Notes: generated by a model not told the origin, from the sequence alone. DNA of 64,000 bases from Arsenicibacter sp965247375 (GCA_965247375.1 CBDFHU010000004.1:50336-114335), one strand, 5' to 3'; positions 35,264 to 44,380 are shown, counted from the first letter of the stretch. A program made the numbers and translations.

Positions 35264-35962
35264 ATGTGGGATACTATATTAAAGAGTGCACAAAAATATC
35301 CCCTCGACTACATTGAAGACATGCTGGTATTACTGCCGGTCGTGATTGGTTTTTATCGTTGGCAATACGAAGAAAAAGCAATCCGGCTGGCAGTGATCTA
35401 TTTTTTATTGTCCTTCCTGAAAATTAACCTGACGATCTGGTATGCCCTGAACGGCTGGCACAACCTCCACATCTACAACGGATCTATCCTGATTGATATT
35501 CTGCTCCTGATTGATATTCTGCTCCTGGGTGGTATTTATGATCAGGCAGCCTCGTTCCCGACCCAACGCTTCTGGATACGCCTGCTGACGGGCCTGGCCT
35601 TTGTATCGGTCGCCATCAGCTTCTGGATTGACCTGAAAGCCAACGAATTTTCGGCGTTCGGTCACGCTATTTTCCGGCTGATGATCATTATCATCATCCT
35701 CATTACCTTCTCGTGGTGGATGACCCAGCTGCGGGTCCGCAATCTGCTGGTTTATCCCCTTTTCTGGCTCAGTGCCGGACTGCTGCTCTATAGTACAGGC
35801 ACCTTCTTCATTTACCTCTTCAGTCAGTACGCTTTCACCGAACACGAGGCTGAGCGCTTCGACTTTTACTGGAAAACCAACCAGATTCTCTACATCCTCC
35901 TCTGCCTGTTTGCGACCGGTAGTTTCTGGGTCAGCAAATACAACCAGAACAACCTCGCGTAA
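35264..35962 (+). CDS. Hypothetical multi-pass membrane protein
   Basis: A 232-residue protein with about six or seven hydrophobic segments and no recognisable signature. Segment three contains the tandem LIDILLLIDILL, which comes from a perfect 18-bp duplication in the DNA. The C-terminal part has YWKTNQILYILLCLFATGSFW. It follows the hypothetical gene at 34891 by 10 nt and precedes the cbb3 oxidase operon by 115 nt. Confidence 0.65.
   Translation: MWDTILKSAQKYPLDYIEDMLVLLPVVIGFYRWQYEEKAIRLAVIYFLLSFLKINLTIWYALNGWHNLHIYNGSILIDILLLIDILLLGGIYDQAASFPTQRFWIRLLTGLAFVSVAISFWIDLKANEFSAFGHAIFRLMIIIIILITFSWWMTQLRVRNLLVYPLFWLSAGLLLYSTGTFFIYLFSQYAFTEHEAERFDFYWKTNQILYILLCLFATGSFWVSKYNQNNLA
35489..35524 (+). 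repeat. Tandem 18-bp duplication
   Basis: CTGATTGATATTCTGCTC occurs twice in perfect tandem (35489-35506, 35507-35524), keeping the frame and adding six residues within a membrane helix. Confidence 0.9.
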
Positions 35963-36077
35963 CCTAACCGGCACACGCCGCATACTTATCTGATTAATAT
36001 CATATTTCGCCGCTGATACCCATCATGTAGCCACAGAGGGGCGGGCGGTAGCTTTGTGTATCCAAAACGACAAAGCT

Positions 36078-36239
36078 ATGGCTGCTATCTATGTACTTAT
36101 CACCTTTAGTCTGATTGTAGCCGGGGGATTCCTGGTCGCTTTCGTCTGGTCGGTCCGGCGGGGGCAATTCGACGACGACTATACGCCTTCGGTCCGGATC
36201 CTGTTCGACGATAACGAAAATCCTTCTTCCGTCCTATAA
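36078..36239 (+). CDS. ccoS: cbb3 oxidase maturation protein CcoS
   Basis: A 53-residue protein with a single membrane helix (VLITFSLIVAGGFLVAFVWSV) followed by RRGQFDD, the CcoS signature. CcoS helps insert heme b and copper into the catalytic subunit of cbb3-type oxidase. The start at 36078 (MAAIYVLI) is chosen over an upstream Met at 36054 because the family begins directly before the helix. It is 12 nt from ccoNO. Confidence 0.9.
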   Translation: MAAIYVLITFSLIVAGGFLVAFVWSVRRGQFDDDYTPSVRILFDDNENPSSVL

Positions 36240-36251
36240 TTACTCAGTGCC

Positions 36252-38480
36252 ATGATTCAAAAAGACTTGTTGAAAGAAACCGCCGGCGGGGGTGTTGCAG
36301 CAGACCTGCCCCCGGCACCCGGCCACCGGGATCCGGCCCATGCCCGTCCGGTGGATCTGGAGCAATTTTCCTACGATAACACCATTGTCCGGAATTTCGC
36401 CGTTGCTACGCTGATCTTTGGTTTTATCGGTATGCTGGTGGGCGTATTGGCGGCCTTCCAGCTGGCTTTCCCAAGCCTGAATTTCGGTATTCCGTATACG
36501 ACCTTTGGCCGGATCCGGCCGCTGCACACCAATGCGGTGATCTTCGCCTTCGTCGGTAACGGTATTTTTACCGGTGTTTACTATTCGATGCAGCGCCTGC
36601 TGAAAGCCCGGATGTTCAGCGATACGCTGAGCAAAATCCACTTCTGGGGCTGGCAGCTGATCATTCTGGCCGCCGCACTGTCGCTGCCGCTTGGTCTGAC
36701 AACCGGTAAGGAATACGCCGAGCTGGAGTGGCCGATTGATATTGCCATTACGCTTATCTGGGTGGTATTCGGTATTAACATGTTCGGTACCATCATCAAA
36801 CGCCGGATCGAGCACATCTACGTGGGTATCTGGTTTTACATTGCTACCCTCGTAACCGTTGCCGTGCTGCACATCGTTAACTCGGTTGAATTACCGATCA
36901 GCCTCACAAAGAGCTACTCCTGGTATGCCGGTGTACAGGATGCGCTGGTGCAATGGTGGTATGGCCACAATGCCGTGGCGTTCTTCCTGACAACCCCGTA
37001 TCTGGGCCTGATGTACTACTTTTTGCCGAAAGCAGCCGGTCGGCCGGTGTACTCCTACCGGTTATCGATTGTGCACTTCTGGTCGCTGATTTTCCTCTAT
37101 ATCTGGGCCGGTCCTCACCACCTGCTCTATACGTCTCTGCCGGACTGGGCGCAGTCGCTGGGAGTTGTCTTCTCGATCATGCTGATTGCTCCGTCGTGGG
37201 GTGGTATGGTGAACGGTCTGATGACCCTGCGTGGTGCCTGGGATAAAGTACGCGACGATGTGGTCCTGAAATTCATGGTTGTGGCCGTTACAGCCTACGG
37301 TATGGCAACGTTCGAAGGACCGATGCTGTCGCTCAAGAACGTAAACGCCATCAGCCATTTCACCGACTGGACTGTAGCTCACGTTCACGTAGGCGCCCTC
37401 GGCTGGAACGGCTTCCTGACCTTCGGGATGTTATACTGGCTGTTCCCGCGTCTGTACGGCAAACCGCTGTTCTCGGCCAAAATGGCAAATTTCCACTTCT
37501 GGGTCGGCACACTGGGGATTCTGTTTTATGCCGTTCCGATGTACTGGGCCGGTTTCATGCAGAGCTCGATGTGGAAAGCCTTCACCGATGAAGGATTCCT
37601 GAAATACCCGAACTTTCTGGAAACCGTTACCGCCCTGAAACCATTGTACGCCCTGCGCGGCATCGGTGGGGTGCTGTATCTGGCTGGTTTTGTAGTGGGA
37701 TGCTATAATTTGGCAAAAACTGCGCTGTCCGGCAAACTGATTCCGGAAGAGTCAACGCAGGCCGCCCGTCTGTTCCACGCAACCCACGAAAAAGGCGAGT
37801 TCTGGCACCGTGCCCTCGAACGCCGTCCGATCCAGTTCATGGTGCTTTCGCTGGTGATTGTCCTGATCGGTGGTCTGGTCGAAATCATTCCGACGTTCAT
37901 GGTTGAATCAAACGTGCCGACGATTGCCAGTGTGCAGCCATACACGCCGCTTGAGTTACACGGCCGTGACCTGTACATCCGCGAAGGCTGCTATACCTGC
38001 CACTCGCAGATGGTCCGCCCGTTCCGGGATGAGCTGGAACGCTACGGTGAGTACTCGAAAGCCGGTGAGTTTGTCTATGACCACCCGTTCCAGTGGGGCT
38101 CAAAACGGACCGGTCCGGATTTGCACCGCGTGGGTGGTAAGTACCCTGACTCATGGCACTACAACCACATGGAAGATCCGACCAGCATGTCGCCGGGCTC
38201 GATTATGCCAACCTACGCCTGGCTGCTCGACAACGATCTGGATATTTCGAACACAGGGGATAAAATCAAGGCTATGCGTACACTGGGCGTGCCGTACTAC
38301 GACGGATACGAAAAATACGCGAACGAAGACCTGAAAAAACAAGCCGACAAGATCGTCGCCAACCTGAAAGGGGCCGGTATCAAGGCCAACCCGAACAAGG
38401 AAATCATTGCTCTCATTGCTTACCTGCAACGGCTGGGTACTGATATCAAAGCAAACCCTGAGAACCCTGAGACGAAATAA
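36252..38480 (+). CDS. ccoNO: cbb3-type cytochrome c oxidase, fused subunits I and II
   Basis: A 742-residue fusion of CcoN and CcoO. The first 490 residues are the heme-copper oxidase core with about twelve helices, including the His ligands in HTNAVIF, WWYGHNAVAFF, GPHHLLY and HVHVGALGWNG. After a further helix near 525-545 the CcoO part has a single c-type heme site, CYTCH, near residue 579, and MSPGSIMPTYAWL with the axial Met. The enzyme reduces oxygen to water with high affinity and pumps protons. Fused NO genes are common in Bacteroidota. It lies in ccoS-NO-QP-G-H order. Confidence 0.95.
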   Translation: MIQKDLLKETAGGGVAADLPPAPGHRDPAHARPVDLEQFSYDNTIVRNFAVATLIFGFIGMLVGVLAAFQLAFPSLNFGIPYTTFGRIRPLHTNAVIFAFVGNGIFTGVYYSMQRLLKARMFSDTLSKIHFWGWQLIILAAALSLPLGLTTGKEYAELEWPIDIAITLIWVVFGINMFGTIIKRRIEHIYVGIWFYIATLVTVAVLHIVNSVELPISLTKSYSWYAGVQDALVQWWYGHNAVAFFLTTPYLGLMYYFLPKAAGRPVYSYRLSIVHFWSLIFLYIWAGPHHLLYTSLPDWAQSLGVVFSIMLIAPSWGGMVNGLMTLRGAWDKVRDDVVLKFMVVAVTAYGMATFEGPMLSLKNVNAISHFTDWTVAHVHVGALGWNGFLTFGMLYWLFPRLYGKPLFSAKMANFHFWVGTLGILFYAVPMYWAGFMQSSMWKAFTDEGFLKYPNFLETVTALKPLYALRGIGGVLYLAGFVVGCYNLAKTALSGKLIPEESTQAARLFHATHEKGEFWHRALERRPIQFMVLSLVIVLIGGLVEIIPTFMVESNVPTIASVQPYTPLELHGRDLYIREGCYTCHSQMVRPFRDELERYGEYSKAGEFVYDHPFQWGSKRTGPDLHRVGGKYPDSWHYNHMEDPTSMSPGSIMPTYAWLLDNDLDISNTGDKIKAMRTLGVPYYDGYEKYANEDLKKQADKIVANLKGAGIKANPNKEIIALIAYLQRLGTDIKANPENPETK

Positions 38481-38494
38481 ACATTGACCCGATT

Positions 38495-39502
38495 ATGAAA
38501 TTCCGTCATTATCTAGAATCAATTGCCGGCGTGAGTGTTTACCCGATGTTCTCGCTCCTGCTGTTCATTGCCTTCTTTGTGATCCTGTTATGGATGGTTT
38601 TCCGGATGACCCGCCGGGAAGTAAACGGGATGAAAAATATTCCGTTCCAGGCAAACCTGCTGCCGCTGCTGCTGGTAACGGTGGAAGCGCCCGGCACCGA
38701 AGAATTTGTACAGTACCTGTTGCTGGCCCTGCTGCTGATTGTCGCCTTATTTGTGATTGGTCTGCTGGTAGCCATTGTAGCGCTGATGCGTAAAATCATC
38801 GGGGTAAACGAGCCTTCGGCGGACACGGCAAATGCCTACGCCGAACCGGAAGGCAACGGGCTGAGCCGCTGGTGGAAACGCTTCGGCGGGGTTAACTACG
38901 CGATCTCGGAAGAACACAAACTGATGATGCAGGATCACGAATATGACGGCATTATGGAGCTCGATAACCGGATGCCGCCGTGGCTTCAGTTCCTGTTCTC
39001 AACGACGATCCTGTTTGCCCTGGTCTATCTGGTACACTACCACATCACCAAAACGGGTGATTTACAAATGGCCGAGCTGGATAAAACCATGCAGATTGCC
39101 AGTGCCGAAAAAGAAGCATACCTGAAAAAGGTAGCCGCGAAGATTAACGAAAACACCGTGACACCGATAGCCGACAAGGCACAGCTTGCCGAAGCAAAAA
39201 CAATGTTTGAGCAGAAATGCGCAGCCTGCCACGGCGCACAGGGCGAAGGCGGCGTCGGACCAAACCTGACCGACGAATACTGGCTGCACGGCGGCGGTAT
39301 CCACAATGTCTTTAAAACCATAAAATATGGTGTGCCGGACAAAGGGATGATCTCGTGGCAGAACCAGATGACACCGATTGATATGCAGAAAATCGCCAGC
39401 TACATTCTGACCATTAAAGGTACGAACCCGCCGAATGCGAAAGCTCCGCAAGGAGACGTGTACAAGGAAGAGGCTACGAAAGAAGTAGCCCTCAACAAAT
39501 AA
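38495..39502 (+). CDS. ccoP: cbb3 oxidase cytochrome c subunit with CcoQ-like N terminus
   Basis: The 335-residue protein begins with a CcoQ-like membrane segment (MFSLLLFIAFFVILLWMVFRM) and a short basic tail, then two further helices, as if ccoQ were fused to ccoP. The periplasmic part has one heme site, CAACH near residue 242, with KGMISWQNQM giving a likely axial Met. Many proteobacterial CcoP proteins have two hemes; only one is seen here. It receives electrons from soluble cytochromes for the CcoNO core. It is 14 nt after ccoNO. Confidence 0.9.
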   Translation: MKFRHYLESIAGVSVYPMFSLLLFIAFFVILLWMVFRMTRREVNGMKNIPFQANLLPLLLVTVEAPGTEEFVQYLLLALLLIVALFVIGLLVAIVALMRKIIGVNEPSADTANAYAEPEGNGLSRWWKRFGGVNYAISEEHKLMMQDHEYDGIMELDNRMPPWLQFLFSTTILFALVYLVHYHITKTGDLQMAELDKTMQIASAEKEAYLKKVAAKINENTVTPIADKAQLAEAKTMFEQKCAACHGAQGEGGVGPNLTDEYWLHGGGIHNVFKTIKYGVPDKGMISWQNQMTPIDMQKIASYILTIKGTNPPNAKAPQGDVYKEEATKEVALNK

Positions 39503-39511
39503 TCCGGCCGG

Positions 39512-39546
39512 CCGGCGGGTATGATCACAGCCTCCATACCTGCCGG
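39512..39546 (+). terminator. Hairpin between ccoP and ccoG
   Basis: CCGGCGGGTATG (39512-39523) pairs with CATACCTGCCGG (39535-39546) with one G:T position. There is no long T run, so it may only lower expression of the assembly genes downstream. Confidence 0.5.
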
Positions 39547-39601
39547 TTTACTAATCACACTGCCATCAGCCAGACGCAATGGCAGTTACGATAATTCTCC
39601 C

Positions 39602-41029
39602 ATGATTGCCGAACCATCAACTAATAACCTGCCGGGAGGGTCTGAGCCTGCTGATTCCTTCCGCGATCATATCTCGATCGTTGATGAGGCAGGCCACCGG
39701 ATTTGGCTCCATCCAAAGAAACCCCGGGGAAAATGGTATCGCTACCGTTCCATATTTACTGCCGTACTGTTACTGGTACTGGTAGCGGTACCTTTCCTTC
39801 GGATAAACGGCGAGCCACTCGTACTCTTTAACTTCTTCGAACGCCGTTTTATCGTTTTCGGCATTACGTTCTGGCCACCCGATTTCTGGATGTTTGGCCT
39901 GGCCATGGTGTCGTTCGTTGTCTTTGTGGCGCTCTTCTCCAGTGTATATGGCCGGTTGTGGTGCGGCTGGGCCTGCCCCCAAACCCTATTTATGGAGATG
40001 GTTTTTCGCCGGATTGAGTACCTGATCGACGGCGACGGCCCTAAACAAAAAGCCCTGGCCGCTGCGCCCTGGACCGGTCAGAAACTGGCAAAGCGTACGC
40101 TGAAATACACGGTTTTTCTGGCTATTTCTTTCTTCGTTGCCAACCTGATGCTGTCGTACCTGATCGGTACCGACGAACTGCTGAAGGTTATTACCGACAC
40201 ACCGGCCCATAATTGGAGTTTATTTATTGCCATCATAGCCTTTACAGGCCTGTTTTTCTTCTCGTTTACCTGGTTGCGCGAACAGGCCTGTACCATCGTG
40301 TGTCCCTATGGTCGTCTGCAAAGCGTACTGACCGATAAGAAATCGCTGACCGTTGCCTACGATTACCGCCGGGGCGAGCCACGGGGGAAACTGCGGAAAA
40401 ACACCGACCGCGAGATCGGTGACTGCATCGACTGCAAGCAATGCGTATTTGTCTGCCCGACTGGTATCGACATCCGCAACGGGGCTCAGCTGGAGTGCGT
40501 ACAATGTACCGCCTGCATCGACGCCTGCGACTCGATCATGGAGACCGTAAATATGCCAACCGGCCTGATCCGGTACACCACCGAAGAGTCAATCCAGACC
40601 GGGAAGCCGCAGCGTTTTCCGATGCGGGCCATTGGCTACAGCGCCATTCTGATGATTCTGTGGGGCGTACTTGGCTTTGCGCTCGTTACCCGGACCGATA
40701 CGCGGACAAACATTCTGCGGGCCCCCGGCTCACCGTATCAGGAGCTGGCCAACGGTACAATCCAGAATCTGTATACCTACAAAATCTTTAACCGTACCAA
40801 CGAAGCATTGCGGCCCGAAATTAAACTGGAAGGCATCAACGGCCAGCTGAAGTTTATCGGTAATCCGCCTGCGGTGGTGCAGAAAGGCCAGTCGTGCGAA
40901 GGTTCGGTATTTATTATCCTGCCGGCCAAGGCTTTACGTAAACGCAAAACCGAGCTTACGTTAACCATCGCAACCACCGGCAGCAAACCGGAAACCGTGA
41001 CAACGACGTTTATCGCACCGGAGAGATAA
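39602..41029 (+). CDS. ccoG: cbb3 oxidase assembly protein CcoG (RdxA/FixG)
   Basis: A membrane ferredoxin-like protein of 475 residues that is thought to reduce copper for cbb3 assembly. It has the CxxxCP-type membrane motif WCGWACPQTLFMEM, two cubane sites CIDCKQCVFVCPTGID and CVQCTACIDACD around residues 278-310, and a C-terminal Ig-like FixG domain. The start at MIAEPSTNN (39602) is chosen; an earlier Met at 39521 lies inside the intergenic hairpin. It follows ccoP and precedes ccoH. Confidence 0.93.
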   Translation: MIAEPSTNNLPGGSEPADSFRDHISIVDEAGHRIWLHPKKPRGKWYRYRSIFTAVLLLVLVAVPFLRINGEPLVLFNFFERRFIVFGITFWPPDFWMFGLAMVSFVVFVALFSSVYGRLWCGWACPQTLFMEMVFRRIEYLIDGDGPKQKALAAAPWTGQKLAKRTLKYTVFLAISFFVANLMLSYLIGTDELLKVITDTPAHNWSLFIAIIAFTGLFFFSFTWLREQACTIVCPYGRLQSVLTDKKSLTVAYDYRRGEPRGKLRKNTDREIGDCIDCKQCVFVCPTGIDIRNGAQLECVQCTACIDACDSIMETVNMPTGLIRYTTEESIQTGKPQRFPMRAIGYSAILMILWGVLGFALVTRTDTRTNILRAPGSPYQELANGTIQNLYTYKIFNRTNEALRPEIKLEGINGQLKFIGNPPAVVQKGQSCEGSVFIILPAKALRKRKTELTLTIATTGSKPETVTTTFIAPER

Positions 41030-41049
41030 ATCATTTAACAAATAACATT

Positions 41050-41478
41050 ATGAAATTGCATTGGGGTTGGGGAATTGGTTTGTTGTATGGCGGCTTCGTG
41101 GCCATGATCGGCGTATTGGTTAGCCTGAGTATGAACCAAAAAATTGATCTGGTTACCGAGAAGTACTACGACGAAGAAATTCAGTACCAGCAAAAAATAG
41201 ACCGCATGAAGCGGGCGCATGCGCTCACCACGCCCGTACAATGGCGAATGAGCGGCAATGACCTGCTCGTCGATTTTCCGGCCGGTTTGGGTAAGGCAAC
41301 CGGTACCGTTCATTTTTACTGCCCTGCCAACAGCAGCAACGACCGGACCGTAACCATTACGGATCAGCGTCAGACCATTAACCTTGCCAGCCTGCCTAAA
41401 GGCCATTATAAGCTACAGATTGACTGGCAAGCCGGCGATCAGACCTACTGGAATGAGGGCGTCGTGAACCGGCCTTAA
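41050..41478 (+). CDS. ccoH: FixH/CcoH family protein
   Basis: A 142-residue protein with an N-terminal membrane anchor (WGWGIGLLYGGFVAMIGVLV), the conserved YYDEEIQYQQKIDRM segment and a small periplasmic beta domain. CcoH stays with the cbb3 oxidase and helps stabilise it. It is 20 nt after ccoG and 12 nt before the SafE-like gene, all in one operon. Confidence 0.88.
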   Translation: MKLHWGWGIGLLYGGFVAMIGVLVSLSMNQKIDLVTEKYYDEEIQYQQKIDRMKRAHALTTPVQWRMSGNDLLVDFPAGLGKATGTVHFYCPANSSNDRTVTITDQRQTINLASLPKGHYKLQIDWQAGDQTYWNEGVVNRP

Positions 41479-41490
41479 CCACCAACCGCT

Positions 41491-42168
41491 ATGATTTACC
41501 TTGGTTTCACCCTTGGTTTACTGAACAGCCTCCACTGCCTGGGCATGTGCGGGCCCCTCGTTTGGGCCCTCACCGCTCAGGGCGGGCGGTTCAGTGCGCA
41601 GACCTGGCCGGCAGTAACGGCGTATCACACCGGCCGTATCGGGGTATACAGCGTGCTGGGTGTCATTGCCGGCAGCCTCGGTCATCTGGTCAGCTGGGCG
41701 GGCTGGCAGAGCTATCTGGCTATTTTCGCCGGTATCCTGATGTTACTGGGGGCCGTCGGGCGGTTGCCGCATATTGCCTCTTCGCGGATGAGCAGCTGGC
41801 TGCATAAAGGTCACCGGCTCTTTGCCGGTAAACAACATCCACTGGCACGTCTGGCCGTCGGAGCACTGAACGGCCTGCTGCCCTGCGGGTTGGTCTACGG
41901 AGCCATGGCCGGTGCAAGCGCGACCGGTACAGCTCAGGAAGGAGCATTGTTTATGGCCTTGTTCGGGGCAGGTACGTTGCCGGCACTGTTGCTGATGCAG
42001 GCCATCCGCCCGCAGATTGACCGTCTGTTTTCGGCCCGAATCCGGCAATGGGCACCCATTGGCCTCTTACTGGTATCGATTATTCTGCTGAGCCGTGGTT
42101 TCCAGCATGTATCCTTCAGCCATCCGTTCGGCGGGCCGGATGAGATTCCGGTATGCCACGGCAAATAA
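41491..42168 (+). CDS. SafE/TauE-like membrane protein of the cbb3 operon
   Basis: A 225-residue protein with six membrane helices of the sulfite exporter TauE/SafE (urease accessory UreH-like) type, a family regularly found at the end of cbb3 operons. Conserved pieces are LGFTLGLLNSLHCLGMCGP, with Cys and His in a likely metal site, and GALNGLLPCGLVYGAM. A role in metal (copper or nickel) handling or heme export for the oxidase is plausible but unproven. It ends before a hairpin shared with the convergent glycosyltransferase. Confidence 0.85.
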   Translation: MIYLGFTLGLLNSLHCLGMCGPLVWALTAQGGRFSAQTWPAVTAYHTGRIGVYSVLGVIAGSLGHLVSWAGWQSYLAIFAGILMLLGAVGRLPHIASSRMSSWLHKGHRLFAGKQHPLARLAVGALNGLLPCGLVYGAMAGASATGTAQEGALFMALFGAGTLPALLLMQAIRPQIDRLFSARIRQWAPIGLLLVSIILLSRGFQHVSFSHPFGGPDEIPVCHGK

Positions 42169-42170
42169 AT

Positions 42171-42193
42171 CCCGCACTACGGGGTAGTGCGGG
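42171..42193. terminator. Hairpin between convergent genes
   Basis: CCCGCACTAC (42171-42180) pairs perfectly with GTAGTGCGGG (42184-42193) around a 3-nt loop. Confidence 0.7.
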
Positions 42194-42217
42194 CCATAAC
42201 GCCGATATATATACGAA

Positions 42218-43030
42218 TCAAGCCAGTGTGCTTATTTCGGGATGGACATGTACCGGATTGACTATCTGCCGCTTCTCATTCATTTCACGCAGCTTGGCAT
42301 ATTTCACCACCGGGTACATGGCCGAGAAAAGCGACCACATAAAGCCGGGATAGCCATTCAGCAGATTCCGGCGGATCACATATTCCTTCACAAACGAAAA
42401 GGGCATCCGGAAGGCAATTCCGGCTACTGAGGTCTGTTTGCCGCGCGCCGCGAGGTCCTGCGCACCGGACGTTGTGTACCGGTTAAATTTCTCGAAATAC
42501 TCATGAATGGACGCGTAGCTGTAATGCAGACAATGATTCTTCAAATTAGCTACCTTACCATTAAGCAGCACGTCCTCGTGTACCCTGTTCACGTTGTAGG
42601 TACCGTAATGGCGGTTAAACAGGCGCAAGTGACGCATTTTATATTCGCCGCCGTAGCGCATCAGTTGGTTCAGAAATACCAGCGAAATCGGGACCCGGTA
42701 CCCTGCAATTCCGGGTTCATGGCCAACCCGCTCCAGAATTTCGTCGCGCAGTCCGGGAGTTACCACTTCGTCACAATCTACAACAAACACCCAGTCATTG
42801 AGTGCCTGCCGCACCGCAAATCCTTTCTGGGTGCCGAAACCGTCAAAATCGCGGTGCATAACGCGGCAACCGAATGATTCTGCAATGGCAACGGTCTGAT
42901 CGGTACTCCCCGAGTCTACGACAACAATTTCGTCGCACCACGACAGCGACGCCAATACCCGTGCCAGAACCCGTTCAGAGTTCAGGGTAATCATGACTGC
43001 ACTGATCGCAGTCTTTGTATGCATAAGCAT
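42218..43030 (-). CDS. Family 2 glycosyltransferase (WaaE/LPS core type)
   Basis: A GT-A fold glycosyltransferase of 270 residues. The sequence has the GT2 opening AVMITLNSERVLARVLAS, VVVDSGSTDQTVAIAE, and VDCDEVVTP as the DxD-like metal motif, then RLFNRHYGTYNVNRVHED, typical of beta-1,4-glucosyltransferases that extend the lipopolysaccharide core. It has no membrane helix. The promoter at 43074-43104 carries a palindrome in its spacer, so expression may be regulated. A start three residues downstream (MHTK) is possible. Confidence 0.85.
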   Translation of the reverse strand: MLMHTKTAISAVMITLNSERVLARVLASLSWCDEIVVVDSGSTDQTVAIAESFGCRVMHRDFDGFGTQKGFAVRQALNDWVFVVDCDEVVTPGLRDEILERVGHEPGIAGYRVPISLVFLNQLMRYGGEYKMRHLRLFNRHYGTYNVNRVHEDVLLNGKVANLKNHCLHYSYASIHEYFEKFNRYTTSGAQDLAARGKQTSVAGIAFRMPFSFVKEYVIRRNLLNGYPGFMWSLFSAMYPVVKYAKLREMNEKRQIVNPVHVHPEISTLA

Positions 43031-43073
43031 GCGTTACGGATCTTTTAAACTTGCCGGATAAGATTAGATAGTA

Positions 43074-43104
43074 CAAATATAAGTACCCAAATGGGTACAA
43101 CCAA
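43074..43104 (-). promoter_or_regulatory. Promoter with internal palindrome for the glycosyltransferase
   Basis: On the minus strand TTG (43104-43102), a 20-nt spacer and TATATTTG (43081-43074) match the consensus. GTACCCA-AA-TGGGTAC (43083-43098) is a 7-bp inverted repeat lying inside the spacer, where a repressor would block RNA polymerase. Confidence 0.6.
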
Positions 43105-43272
43105 TTGTTACCATATTTTGTTATTCGCCCACAACACGTTGATTATCAAAGACAAACAAAGAAATTAGAATATTTCTAAGAATAAACTAATCCGCTTCTA
43201 AGCAAGTAGCTGAAAGCGTAGAGGTTATAATTTTCCATCATTTACTGTTTACTACGAATCACATTTTTTGCC

Positions 43273-43302
43273 TTGCGAATGCCCCGGAATGGGTTAACTT
43301 TG
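43273..43302 (+). promoter_or_regulatory. Promoter of nrdB
   Basis: TTG (43273-43275), a 19-nt spacer and TAACTTTG (43295-43302) match the Bacteroidota promoter pattern, 67 nt before the nrdB start. Confidence 0.7.
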
Positions 43303-43324
43303 TTAGCGATTTAAATGCTTCTTT

Positions 43325-43343
43325 CCGCTACCCGGTTGGGGTA
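43325..43343 (+). promoter_or_regulatory. Leader hairpin of nrdB
   Basis: GCTACCC (43325-43331) pairs with GGGTAGC (43337-43343) in the untranslated leader, 25 nt before the start codon. It has no T run, so it could influence translation or RNA stability. Confidence 0.5.
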
Positions 43344-43368
43344 GCCCGTCACTATAATTAACAGATAC

Positions 43369-44358
43369 ATGATACAGAACGCTGTGGTTGAGCCAATCCT
43401 CGAAGAGGACAAAAGCCGGTTTGTGCTTTTTCCGATTAAGCACGATGACATCTGGCAGATGTACAAAAAGCACGAGGCTTCTTTCTGGACTGCTGAAGAA
43501 ATCGATTTGTCACAGGATTTAAAAGACTGGGATACGATGACTGACGGCGAGCGGCACTTTATCTCCCACGTCTTAGCTTTCTTTGCGGCTTCGGATGGTA
43601 TCGTCAACGAGAACCTGGCCGTCAACTTTTTGTCAGAAGTACAGTATGCCGAAGCAAAATGCTTCTACGGGTTCCAGGTCATGATGGAAAATATCCACTC
43701 GGAAACCTATTCGTTGCTGATTGACACCTACATCAAGGATCCGGTAGAAAAAGACCGGATGCTGAATGCCATCGACACCATCCCTTGTGTGCAGAAAAAG
43801 GCCGAGTGGGCCCTGCGCTGGATTGACAACGGTTCGTTCGTGGAGCGCCTGATCGCGTTTGCTGCCGTTGAGGGCATTTTCTTCTCGGGTTCATTCTGCT
43901 CGATTTTCTGGCTGAAGAAGCGGGGCCTGATGCCGGGTCTGTCGTTCTCAAACGAGCTGATCTCCCGCGATGAAGGATTGCACCGTGATTTTGCGTGTAT
44001 GCTCTACACCGACCACATCCGCAACAAACTGCCCGAGTCATCGATCTACGATCTCATCAAGGATGCTGTTGCTATTGAGCAGGAATTCGTAAGTGATGCC
44101 CTGCCGGTATCACTGATCGGGATGAATGCCGAACTGATGAAGCAGTATATTGAGTTTGTCGCCGATCACCTGCTGGTATCGCTGGGTCTGAAAAAGCTGT
44201 ACAACGTAACCAATCCGTTTGACTTTATGGATATGATCTCACTACAGGGTAAAACCAACTTCTTCGAGAAACGCGTGGGTGAATACCAGAAAGCCGGTGT
44301 TATGGCCGGAACCAAAGAACGGGATGCCGCCAAGTTTTCTGTTGACGAAGACTTTTAA
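43369..44358 (+). CDS. nrdB: Ribonucleotide reductase class I small subunit
   Basis: NrdB holds the diiron-tyrosyl radical that starts reduction of ribonucleotides by NrdA. The 329-residue protein has the core SDGIVNENLAVNFLSEVQ, the radical Tyr in KCFYGFQVMMENIHSE, which also carries Glu and His metal ligands, and a later RDEGLHRDFACMLY ligand motif. The C terminus KFSVDEDF is the peptide that docks to NrdA. The large-subunit gene is not in the window, so it must be encoded elsewhere. Promoter and leader hairpin are visible, and a terminator ends the unit. Confidence 0.95.
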   Translation: MIQNAVVEPILEEDKSRFVLFPIKHDDIWQMYKKHEASFWTAEEIDLSQDLKDWDTMTDGERHFISHVLAFFAASDGIVNENLAVNFLSEVQYAEAKCFYGFQVMMENIHSETYSLLIDTYIKDPVEKDRMLNAIDTIPCVQKKAEWALRWIDNGSFVERLIAFAAVEGIFFSGSFCSIFWLKKRGLMPGLSFSNELISRDEGLHRDFACMLYTDHIRNKLPESSIYDLIKDAVAIEQEFVSDALPVSLIGMNAELMKQYIEFVADHLLVSLGLKKLYNVTNPFDFMDMISLQGKTNFFEKRVGEYQKAGVMAGTKERDAAKFSVDEDF

Positions 44359-44380
44359 GCATAATCGCTTACCAATCACG

